Source: Frateuria_A sp049727805 (GTDB lineage: Bacteria > Pseudomonadota > Gammaproteobacteria > Xanthomonadales > Rhodanobacteraceae). Taken from it: a stretch of DNA of 64,000 bases. Under the pieces are notes generated by a model. It made no database searches. It saw only the letters and a program-made list of their open reading frames with translations, and was not told the origin of the DNA. Position numbers and translations under genes: made by a program. How positions within the stretch are numbered: position 1 is the stretch's first letter; each line of letters opens with the position of its first letter. The stretch is from the NCBI RefSeq assembly GCF_049727805.1, contig NZ_JBCNYA010000005.1, forward strand, positions 62,001 through 126,000. Direction: 5' to 3'. Shown one piece after another: positions 58,122 through 64,000 of the stretch.

Positions 58122-59240
58122 ATGACCGCACGCCGCTGGCTGGAACGGCTCCAGGCCGAGTGGCTGCTGCTCGCCTTCGCTTTGCTCACGCTGGTGCTGG
58201 CCCTGGTCGACCCGCAACCCGCGGCGGCATGGGCGCGCTGGTTGCAGTGGCCGACGCTGGCCGGGCTGGCCGGCCTGCTGATCGCGATCCAGGGCATCCG
58301 CGACAGCGCCCTGGTGCAGCATGCCGCCGCCGTGCTGGCTGCACGCACGCACTCGCTGCGCACGCTGGGTCTGCTGCTGGTGGCCAGCGCCGCGCTGCTG
58401 TCGATGGTGCTGACCAACGACGTGAGCCTGTTCGTGCTGGTGCCGCTGACCGTGGCGATCGGCGGCCTGTCCAACCTGCCGGTGCTGCGCATGGTGGTGC
58501 TGGAGGCGCTGGCGGTGAACGCGGGATCGACGCTGAGCCCGATCGGCAACCCGCAGAACCTGCTGCTGTGGCAGCACGGGCAACTGTCGTTCCTCGGTTT
58601 CGCCTGGGCCATGCTTCCGGCGGCCGCGGTGATGTTCGCGCTCGTGGCGGCGCTGGCCTGGATCTGGCTGCCGCGCGAGCGGGTGGCGCTGCTGCCGGAG
58701 GCGCTGGATCGCCAGGTCGTTGCGGGCAGGCTGGCGACGCTCTCGCTGGCCGCGCTGGCGGCGATGGTGCTGGCGATGGAGTACGGCCACGCCGCCTACG
58801 GCGCCGGCGCACTGCTGCTGGTGTTCACGCTGGTCTCGCCGCGCAGCCTGGCGCGGGTGGACTGGCTGCTGCTGCTTACCTTCGCCGCGATCTTTCTCGG
58901 GCTGGGGCACCTGGCCGAGCTGCCGCAGGTCGATGCCGCGCTGGATCGCTTCGACTTCGGCCAGCCGCTCACGCTCTACCTCGGCGGCATCCTCGCCTCG
59001 CAGGTGATCAGCAACGTGCCGGCGACCGTGCTGCTGCTCGATCGGGCGCATGATCCGGTTGCGCTGGCGGTGGCGGTCAACGTGGGCGGCTTCGGCTTGG
59101 CGATCGGTTCGCTGGCGAACCTCATCGCCCTGCGGCTGGCGCGCCAGCCGCAGGGCCTGCGCGCGCTGCACCGCGTGTCGATCCCGTTCCTGCTGGTGTG
59201 CGCGCCGCTGGTGTACCTGGCCTGGCGCTGGCTCGGCTGA
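58122..59240 (+). CDS. Ion transporter superfamily permease (ArsB/NhaD/SLC13-like)
   Basis: A 372-residue polytopic protein with about ten helices. Re-entrant-type loops are visible in each half: MVLTNDVSLFVLVPLT and NAGSTLSPIGNPQNLLLW in the first, SQVISNVPATVLLLD and NVGGFGLAIGSLANLIALRLA in the second. The two N-x-P/TND loops are the mark of the ion-transporter (IT) superfamily. It may carry an organic anion, Na+/H+ or arsenite; nothing in the context decides. Confidence 0.87.
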   Translation: MTARRWLERLQAEWLLLAFALLTLVLALVDPQPAAAWARWLQWPTLAGLAGLLIAIQGIRDSALVQHAAAVLAARTHSLRTLGLLLVASAALLSMVLTNDVSLFVLVPLTVAIGGLSNLPVLRMVVLEALAVNAGSTLSPIGNPQNLLLWQHGQLSFLGFAWAMLPAAAVMFALVAALAWIWLPRERVALLPEALDRQVVAGRLATLSLAALAAMVLAMEYGHAAYGAGALLLVFTLVSPRSLARVDWLLLLTFAAIFLGLGHLAELPQVDAALDRFDFGQPLTLYLGGILASQVISNVPATVLLLDRAHDPVALAVAVNVGGFGLAIGSLANLIALRLARQPQGLRALHRVSIPFLLVCAPLVYLAWRWLG

Positions 59241-59245
59241 TGCCG

Positions 59246-59300
59246 CGTAGGGTGGGCTCCCTTGCCGCGATGGCGGCGGTGGGCTGAAGCCCACCCTACG
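59246..59300. repeat. Dispersed palindromic repeat, copy C
   Basis: CGTAGGGTGGGCT (59246-59258) and AGCCCACCCTACG (59288-59300) are perfect 13-bp inverted arms around a 29-base centre. The right part also contains GGTGGGCT-GA-AGCCCACC (59278-59295). It occupies the gap between two convergent genes and could act in 3'-end formation. Confidence 0.9.
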
Positions 59301-59309
59301 ATGCCTGCT

Positions 59310-60077
59310 TCAGTCGTCGTCGCGGGGCACGTCCACCTTGCCCTTGACGCCGTTGTGGCTCACGTCGCCGCTGCCCTTGGCGCCGAGGCTGAGGTCGCCG
59401 CCTACGCCGTCGACGTCCAGATCGCCCGAACCGAGCGTGTCGGCGCGCACGCTGCCGCGCACGTTGCGCAGGCGCACGTCGCCCGAGCCGATGCTGCCCA
59501 CGCGCGCGTCGCCGTTGACGCCGCTGACGGTAAGGTCGCCCGAGCCCACCGAGCTGACCTCCAGGCTGCCCACGTCGTTCGCCTCGATGTCGCCCGAGCC
59601 GACGCTGGTGGCGAAGCGGCCGGACGCGTTGCGCACGTGCAGGTCGCCCGAGCCGACGTGGCTGTCCACTGCCCGCACGCCGCCGACTTCGGCATCGCCC
59701 GAGCCGACGTCGACCGACAACGGCAGGTCGGCGGGCATTTGCACGGTCACTTCCAGCTCGGTCTCGCCACCACCGAACAGGCGGAAGCCGCGACCGTCGC
59801 CGAGTTCGAGGATCAGCTGGTCGCCCTCGCGGCGCTGGGTGACCACCAGATGGTCGAGCAGGTCGCGGTCCGAAGCGCAGGCGCGGCCGGTCACGTCGAG
59901 CTTGCGCGCGTCGGCACGGCCGGTCACGTGCAGGTCGTAGCTGTTGACCTCGATCTGTACCGTGCGTACGCCGGCCAGGTCGAGGCTCATGTTGCGCGGC
60001 GCCTCGAAGGCACAACGGTCGGCGGCGTGCCCGGCCAGCGGCACGAGCAACAGGAGGGAGGCAAGGATGGCGCGCAT
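59310..60077 (-). CDS. Exported DUF4097/GIN-type beta-helix protein with GSGD repeats
   Basis: A 255-residue protein with a signal peptide (ILASLLLLVPLAGHA). Residues 20-130 resemble the head of DUF4097/GIN-domain proteins. From about 130 there are seven repeats of 17-19 residues, each starting [VILK]GSGD (VGSGDAEV, VGSGDLHV, VGSGDIEA, VGSGDLTV, IGSGDVRL, LGSGDLDV, KGSGDVSH), which would form rungs of a right-handed parallel beta-helix. It ends in VDVPRDDD. Function unknown; divergent from the His/Met-rich protein. Confidence 0.8.
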   Translation of the reverse strand: MRAILASLLLLVPLAGHAADRCAFEAPRNMSLDLAGVRTVQIEVNSYDLHVTGRADARKLDVTGRACASDRDLLDHLVVTQRREGDQLILELGDGRGFRLFGGGETELEVTVQMPADLPLSVDVGSGDAEVGGVRAVDSHVGSGDLHVRNASGRFATSVGSGDIEANDVGSLEVSSVGSGDLTVSGVNGDARVGSIGSGDVRLRNVRGSVRADTLGSGDLDVDGVGGDLSLGAKGSGDVSHNGVKGKVDVPRDDD

Positions 60078-60193
60078 GGGAACTCCGCTTGGCTGAATGG
60101 ACGTCCCTAGGATGCACCGCGGGCGCGCAGGGTTGAAGTCAACCGGCCGGGCGGGGTCGCGTTTTCCGGAACACCCTCCGATGGAGTCCGTCC

Positions 60194-60667
60194 ATGGCAC
60201 CACGCATCCTGCTCGCTCCCGCCCTCGCCCTGCTGCTGGCCAGCCCCCTGGCCATGTCGCAGGACGCGCCGTCCGCGCCGCCGGCCCCGCAGGCGCATAC
60301 CCTGCCCGCGCCCGACCACGCTCCGATGCGCCATCGCATGCATCGCATGTTCATGGAGCGCGGCCCCGGCTCGGGTGCCCTGTCCGACCTGCACGCGCTG
60401 GAGCACCTGTATCGCAAGGCCGGGCGCGAGAAGGAGCTGGCCGGCATCTACAACGAGGTGCTGTCCAAGTCACAGGATCCGCACCTGCGCACCTACGCCT
60501 ACCATCGCCTCGCCCGACTGCAGGCGGAGCCGGCGAATGTCGACCAGGCGATCGCCACGCTGCGCAAGAGCCTGTCGGAGAATCTCGCCAACGAGGCGAA
60601 GATGCGCGCCGACCGCGAGCGCATGCGTGCGCAGTGGCAGCAGCCGAAGACGCCGGCGGCACGCTGA
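60194..60667 (+). CDS. Periplasmic His/Met-rich protein with TPR-like helices
   Basis: A 157-residue precursor with a signal peptide ending near SPLAMSQ. After a Pro/Ala linker, a segment rich in His and Met (PDHAPMRHRMHRMFMERG, residues about 42-59) could bind metal. The remainder is helical with two TPR-like units (HALEHLYRKAGREKELAGIY; TYAYHRLARLQAEPANVDQA). I do not recognise the family. It is divergent from the GSGD protein, 116 bases apart. Confidence 0.65.
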   Translation: MAPRILLAPALALLLASPLAMSQDAPSAPPAPQAHTLPAPDHAPMRHRMHRMFMERGPGSGALSDLHALEHLYRKAGREKELAGIYNEVLSKSQDPHLRTYAYHRLARLQAEPANVDQAIATLRKSLSENLANEAKMRADRERMRAQWQQPKTPAAR

Positions 60668-60680
60668 ACCGGTGGGAGGC

Positions 60681-60739
60681 TCCCGCAGGGTGGGCTTCAG
60701 CCCAACCTGCGGGAGAAGTCCGGTGGGCTGAAGCCCACC
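60681..60739. repeat. Dispersed palindromic repeat, copy D (pair)
   Basis: First hairpin: TCCCGCAGGGTGGGCT (60681-60696), TC, then AGCCCAACCTGCGGGA (60699-60714), one mismatch. Second: GGTGGGCT-GA-AGCCCACC (60722-60739), perfect. It lies between the convergent His/Met-rich protein gene and mazG. Confidence 0.9.
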
Positions 60740-60747
60740 CAACCGCG

Positions 60748-61551
60748 TCATTCTTCGCGTTTGGCCTGTCGCCAGAGCGCTTCCTGCTCTTCCAGGGTCC
60801 GTTCCGCGAGCGCACGGCCTTCGGCAGCGGCCAGCGCCTCCATGGCGCGGAAGCGCCGCTCGAACTTGGCATTGGCGCGGCGCAGTGCGCGTGAGAAGTC
60901 CACGCCCGCATGGCGGGCCAGGTTGGCAGTGACGAAGAGCACGTCGCCCAGCTCGTCTTCCAGCCGATCGGCATCGGCACCGCGCTCGAACTCGGTGCGT
61001 ACCTCGTCCACTTCCTCGGCCAGCTTGTCCAGCATCGGCCCGGCTTCGCGCCATTCGAAGCCGACGCCCGCGGCCCGCTGCTGCAGCTTGGCGGCGCGCT
61101 TCCATTCGGGCAGGCCACGCGAGATGCCGGCCAGCGCGCTGGCGTCGTGGGCCTCGCCGCGGCCTTCCCGTTCCGCCGCCTTGATCGCTTCCCACGCCCG
61201 GGTCTGCGCCTCGACGTCCGCGTAGCGCTCGTCGGCGAACACGTGCGGGTGGCGCCGGCGCATCTTGTCGGCAATCGCATGCGCGACGTCGGCAAAGTCG
61301 AACAGCCCCCGTTCGCTCGCCATCTGCGCGTGGAAGACCACCTGCAGCAGCAGGTCGCCCAGTTCCTCGCGCAGGTCGTCGAAGTCGCCGCGGTCGATCG
61401 CGTCGGCGACTTCGTAGGCTTCTTCGAGGGTGTACGGCGCGATCGAGGCGAAATCCTGCTGCACGTCCCACGGACAGCCGTGCTCGGGATCGCGCAGGCG
61501 CGCCATGATCCCGAGCAGGTCTTCCAGCGTGTAGCACGCCTCCACGCTCAA
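60748..61551 (-). CDS. mazG: Nucleoside triphosphate pyrophosphohydrolase MazG
   Basis: Hydrolyses (d)NTPs to NMP and PPi. The 267 residues contain two MazG domains: the first with CPWDVQQDF and EELGDLLLQVVFHAQ, the second with EEVDEVRTE and EDELGDVLFVTANLARH; both E-x2-E-x12-E-x2-D type metal sites look complete. A TTG start at 61551 overlaps the cysQ stop (TTGA), so translation is coupled; GTG at 61545 is an alternative. It is the last gene of the hisN-nudE-cysQ-mazG run. Confidence 0.94.
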   Translation of the reverse strand: MSVEACYTLEDLLGIMARLRDPEHGCPWDVQQDFASIAPYTLEEAYEVADAIDRGDFDDLREELGDLLLQVVFHAQMASERGLFDFADVAHAIADKMRRRHPHVFADERYADVEAQTRAWEAIKAAEREGRGEAHDASALAGISRGLPEWKRAAKLQQRAAGVGFEWREAGPMLDKLAEEVDEVRTEFERGADADRLEDELGDVLFVTANLARHAGVDFSRALRRANAKFERRFRAMEALAAAEGRALAERTLEEQEALWRQAKREE

Positions 61552-62372
61552 GCGGGACGTGCCTCGCCCAGCCGTGCCTTCCAGTCCACCGCGCGGTCGC
61601 CCACGGCGAGGAACTCGGGATTGAGCACCGACTCCTTCGTGTTGTAGCGCAGCGGCTCGCCGGCCAGGTCGAGCACCGCGCCGCCGGCCTGTTCCAGCAC
61701 GCACTGCGCGGCCGCGGTATCCCATTCGCTGGTCGGCCCCAGCCGCAGGTAGAGGTCGGCCACGGCGCGGGCGATCAGGCAGAACTTGAGCGAAGAGCCC
61801 ATCGGAAACGGCTGGTAGGGCGTGCCCAGCAACGCATCGAGAAACCCTTGCGTGTCGCTGCCGTGCGAGCGGCTGCCCGCCACCACTGCGGGCTCGGCCA
61901 GCGTGCGCACACCGATCGGCTGCCACTGGCCGCCAGCATGCTGCTGCAGCCACGCGCCCTGGCCGTCGACCGCCGCGTAAAGCTCGCCGGTGACCGGCGC
62001 CAGCACCACGCCGAGCACCGGACGATGGTTTTCGATGAGCGCGATGTTGACCGTGAATTCGCCATTGCGCTTGACGAACTCGCGGGTGCCGTCGAGCGGG
62101 TCGACCAGCCAGTAGCGCGACCACGTGCGGCGCTGCTCCCACGGCGCGGCGCGCGCCTCCTCCGACAGCACCGGCACGTCCGGCGCGATGCGCGCCAGGC
62201 CGGCGGCGATAACGCGCTGGGCGGCAAGGTCCGCGGCGGTGAGCGGCGAGGCATCATCCTTGTGCTCGACGGTGAACTCGTCGCGATAGATCGCCAGGAT
62301 CGCGTTGCCGGCCTCGCGCGCGATCGCGCCCACCTCGGCCAGCAGGCCGGTCTCGGGTGCGACCGCACTCAT
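61548..62372 (-). CDS. cysQ: 3'(2'),5'-bisphosphate nucleotidase CysQ
   Basis: Removes 3'-phosphoadenosine 5'-phosphate formed in sulfate assimilation. The 274-residue inositol-phosphatase-fold protein shows VLSEEA, the metal motif WLVDPLDGTREFVKRNGEFTVNIAL in pieces, AGSRSHGS, and SEWDTAAAQCVLEQAGG. The ATG at 62372 overlaps the nudE stop by 4 bases, the common nudE-cysQ arrangement. Confidence 0.95.
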   Translation of the reverse strand: MSAVAPETGLLAEVGAIAREAGNAILAIYRDEFTVEHKDDASPLTAADLAAQRVIAAGLARIAPDVPVLSEEARAAPWEQRRTWSRYWLVDPLDGTREFVKRNGEFTVNIALIENHRPVLGVVLAPVTGELYAAVDGQGAWLQQHAGGQWQPIGVRTLAEPAVVAGSRSHGSDTQGFLDALLGTPYQPFPMGSSLKFCLIARAVADLYLRLGPTSEWDTAAAQCVLEQAGGAVLDLAGEPLRYNTKESVLNPEFLAVGDRAVDWKARLGEARPA

Positions 62373-62923
62373 GGCTGGAACCGCCCGGCCAGGTATTCGC
62401 GCGCCATGAACAGTGCGGCGATCGAGCGGCCTTCGGTCACGTCGTCGCGGCCGATCAGGGTATGCAGTTCGGAAAGCTTCCACGGCACCACGTCCAGCTC
62501 CTCGGGTTCGTCGCCGGGCAGGCGTTCGGGATAAAGGTCCTGCGCAAGCACCACGTGCGCCATATGGGTCATGTAGCCGGGCGAGAGCGACAGGTTGTGC
62601 AGGATCTTCAGGCGCTTTGCGCCGTAGCCGATTTCCTCCTTGAGCTCGCGGTCGGCTCCCTGCTCGGCGGTCTCGTCCTGGTCGAGCCGGCCCTTGGGCA
62701 GCGAGAGCTCGTAGCGGCCGACGCCCGCGCCGTACTCGCGCACCAGCAGCACGGTGTCGTCGTCGAGCATCGGCACGATGATCACCGCACCCAGGCCGCT
62801 GGCGCGCAGCCGTTCGTAGGTGCGTTTCTCGCCGTTGGAGAACTCGAGGTCGAGTTGTTCGACGCGCAGGAAGCGGCTGTCGACGCACTCGCGGGTGGCG
62901 TGGATGATCGGTGGCTTGCGCAT
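62369..62923 (-). CDS. nudE: ADP compounds hydrolase NudE
   Basis: NUDIX hydrolase for ADP-ribose, NADH and Ap3A. The 184 residues include VREYGAGVGRYELSLPKGRLD in pieces and the box KGRLDQDETAEQGADRELKEEIGYGA, followed by SPGYMTHMAHVVLAQDLYPERL and GDEPEELDVVPWKL. These are specific to NudE rather than other NUDIX groups. It overlaps cysQ by 4 bases and lies 9 bases after the hisN-like gene. Confidence 0.94.
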   Translation of the reverse strand: MRKPPIIHATRECVDSRFLRVEQLDLEFSNGEKRTYERLRASGLGAVIIVPMLDDDTVLLVREYGAGVGRYELSLPKGRLDQDETAEQGADRELKEEIGYGAKRLKILHNLSLSPGYMTHMAHVVLAQDLYPERLPGDEPEELDVVPWKLSELHTLIGRDDVTEGRSIAALFMAREYLAGRFQP

Positions 62924-62932
62924 CGGACGATT

Positions 62933-63718
62933 CTAGCCCGATCGAATGTCACGCAGCCGTTCAAGCGCCCGGGCATGGATCGCCGGCACGCCGGCGAGCA
63001 CGCTGGTGGTCTCCAGGCCGGGCGGCTGGCCCTCGATATCGGTGAACACGCCGCCGGCCTCGCGCACGATCACCGCCAGCGCGGCGACGTCCAGGATGTT
63101 CACGTCCGACTCGATCACGAGATCCAGGCCGCCGCGCGCGAGCAGGTGGTAGTGGCAGAAGTCGCCATAGCCGCGGATGCGGCTGCTGTCGCGGATCAAT
63201 GCACCGAGCGCGCCCCAGCGCGCGTCGGCGGTCAGCGTTTTGACGTTGCCGATGGAAAGCGACGCCTGCGTCAGGCTGTCGGTGGCCGCCACGTTCACGC
63301 GCTCGCCGTCCAGCCAGGCACCGGCACCATGCCGCGCCCACATGGTCTCACCGTAGACCGGCGCGCTGGACACGCCCAGCACCAGTTCGCCGCGGTCCAT
63401 CAGCGCGATCTGCGTGGAGAAGAACGGCGTGCGGCGCACGAAGCTCTTGGTGCCGTCGAGCGGATCGACCAGCCACAGCAGACCGTCGCGCGCGCCTTCC
63501 AGGCCGTATTCCTCGCCGAAGATCGCCACCTGCGGCAGCGCCCTGGCCAGCACCGCGCGGATCACCTGCTCGGCCTCACGGTCGGCCACGGTGACCGGCG
63601 TGGCGTCAGCCTTCCATTCCACCGCCACGCCGCGGTTCCAGTAGTGGCGGATGATCTCCGCCGCGGCTGCGGCGGCCTCGCGGGCGGCGGACAGGGCGTG
63701 TTCGATGTCGTAGCTCAT
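62933..63718 (-). CDS. Inositol-monophosphatase-family protein, histidinol-phosphatase-like (HisN)
   Basis: A 261-residue Mg-dependent phosphatase. GEEYG, LWLVDPLDGTKSFVRRTPFFSTQIAL in pieces, WARHGAGAWLDGERV and NILDVAALAVIVREAGG form the metal and substrate sites. The KSFVRR-TP-FF-T context fits the HisN-type histidinol-phosphate phosphatases found in xanthomonads and actinobacteria; plain inositol monophosphatase is the alternative. The ATG at 63718 overlaps the stop of the GspN-like gene (ATGA). Confidence 0.85.
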   Translation of the reverse strand: MSYDIEHALSAAREAAAAAAEIIRHYWNRGVAVEWKADATPVTVADREAEQVIRAVLARALPQVAIFGEEYGLEGARDGLLWLVDPLDGTKSFVRRTPFFSTQIALMDRGELVLGVSSAPVYGETMWARHGAGAWLDGERVNVAATDSLTQASLSIGNVKTLTADARWGALGALIRDSSRIRGYGDFCHYHLLARGGLDLVIESDVNILDVAALAVIVREAGGVFTDIEGQPPGLETTSVLAGVPAIHARALERLRDIRSG

Positions 63719-64000
63719 CGGGTCGTTTCCGGTGTGGCGGCGGCAAGCCCGCCGCGGCGTTGCAGGTGGACCGAGCCATCCGCGCCGGGTTGGCCCAGGC
63801 GCGCCAGCCAGCGTCGCAGCGCGGGATCGCCGGTGCGCGGCCGCAGCAGCAGGTCGAGGCGCCACCCCAGCGGGCTGGCCTGCCATTGGCCCTCGACGTG
63901 CAGCGGCTCTTGGCCCTGGTCGTGGAGTTCGCCGCGCAGCACGCCGTTGGCACCATGCAGTGCCATGTCGATGTTGCCCAGCGCGATGGCCTGCGCCGGC
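63715..64000 (-). CDS. Type II secretion system protein N (GspN)-like, 3' part
   Basis: The frame is open to the window edge, so only the last 94 residues are seen, starting PAQAIALGNIDMALHGANG. The pattern DQGQEPLHVEGQWQAS, RLDLLLRPRTGDPALRRWLARLGQPGADGSVHL in pieces looks like the C-terminal beta-rich end of GspN/XpsN, a bitopic inner-membrane component of type II secretion. No other gsp gene is in view, so the call rests on this stretch alone. Confidence 0.5.
   Translation of the reverse strand, partial: PAQAIALGNIDMALHGANGVLRGELHDQGQEPLHVEGQWQASPLGWRLDLLLRPRTGDPALRRWLARLGQPGADGSVHLQRRGGLAAATPETTR

Noticed and set aside
1..64000. tRNA, rRNA, CRISPR arrays, phage or transposase genes
   Set aside because: Scanned by eye for T-arm sequences, regular direct repeats and integrase/transposase motifs and found none I could support.

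Overview
The window is a 64 kb piece of a high-GC gammaproteobacterial chromosome. The gene content (petABC-sspAB, miaB/ybeZ/ybeY/corC, ybbA-ybbP-tesA, pilBCD-coaE, nudE-cysQ-mazG) and the GC-rich codon use point to the order Xanthomonadales (Lysobacterales), most likely Rhodanobacteraceae (Rhodanobacter/Dyella/Luteibacter-like). That placement is inference from gene order and protein character, not from a search. I saw no rRNA, tRNA, CRISPR array, integrase or transposase.

Layout. 1-2.8 kb: end of a DUF1631 protein, nadC, and a DUF3301 protein. 2.9-6.6 kb (minus): the cytochrome bc1 operon petA-petB-petC followed by sspA-sspB. 6.8-9.2 kb: a DegS-like protease and a convergent lytic transglycosylase. 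9.5-18.5 kb: the miaB / ybeZ / ybeY / corC neighbourhood. It is interrupted by a reversed, translationally coupled TetR-HlyD-ABC2 efflux cassette with an AT-rich operator. It ends in a DUF4105/Lnb-type membrane protein where enterobacteria carry lnt. 18.5-23.7 kb: an OafA-type acyltransferase, a CorA-family channel and an S9 peptidase.

23.7-40.3 kb is the most accessory-looking part. It starts with pilA under a sigma-54-type promoter. Two tandem TMTC-like GT-C membrane glycosyltransferases with TPR-like tails follow, then a flippase, two methyltransferases, a polysialyltransferase-like protein, several GT2/GT4 enzymes, UDP-galactopyranose mutase (glf) and galE. The block lies between pilA and pilB-pilC-pilD (40.7-44.9 kb), and part of it has visibly lower GC. 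The simplest reading is a surface-glycan and/or pilin-glycosylation island inside the type IV pilus locus, with a galactofuranose branch (GalE, Glf, GlfT-like GT2).

44.9-64 kb: coaE, mutT-like and folA; an isoaspartyl peptidase; a BlaI/BlaR1-like repressor-protease pair with two operators and no neighbouring beta-lactamase; a single-chain 3-oxoacid CoA-transferase; a two-component system; tesA back to back with ybbA-ybbP; a small glycine-rich membrane protein; a GST; an ion transporter; a seven-rung GSGD beta-helix protein; a His/Met-rich periplasmic protein; and a coupled run of phosphohydrolases (hisN-like, nudE, cysQ, mazG) behind a partial GspN-like gene. A dispersed palindromic repeat built on GGTGGGCTGAAGCCCACC occurs at four intergenic sites, and a second REP-like palindrome lies between pilC and pilD.
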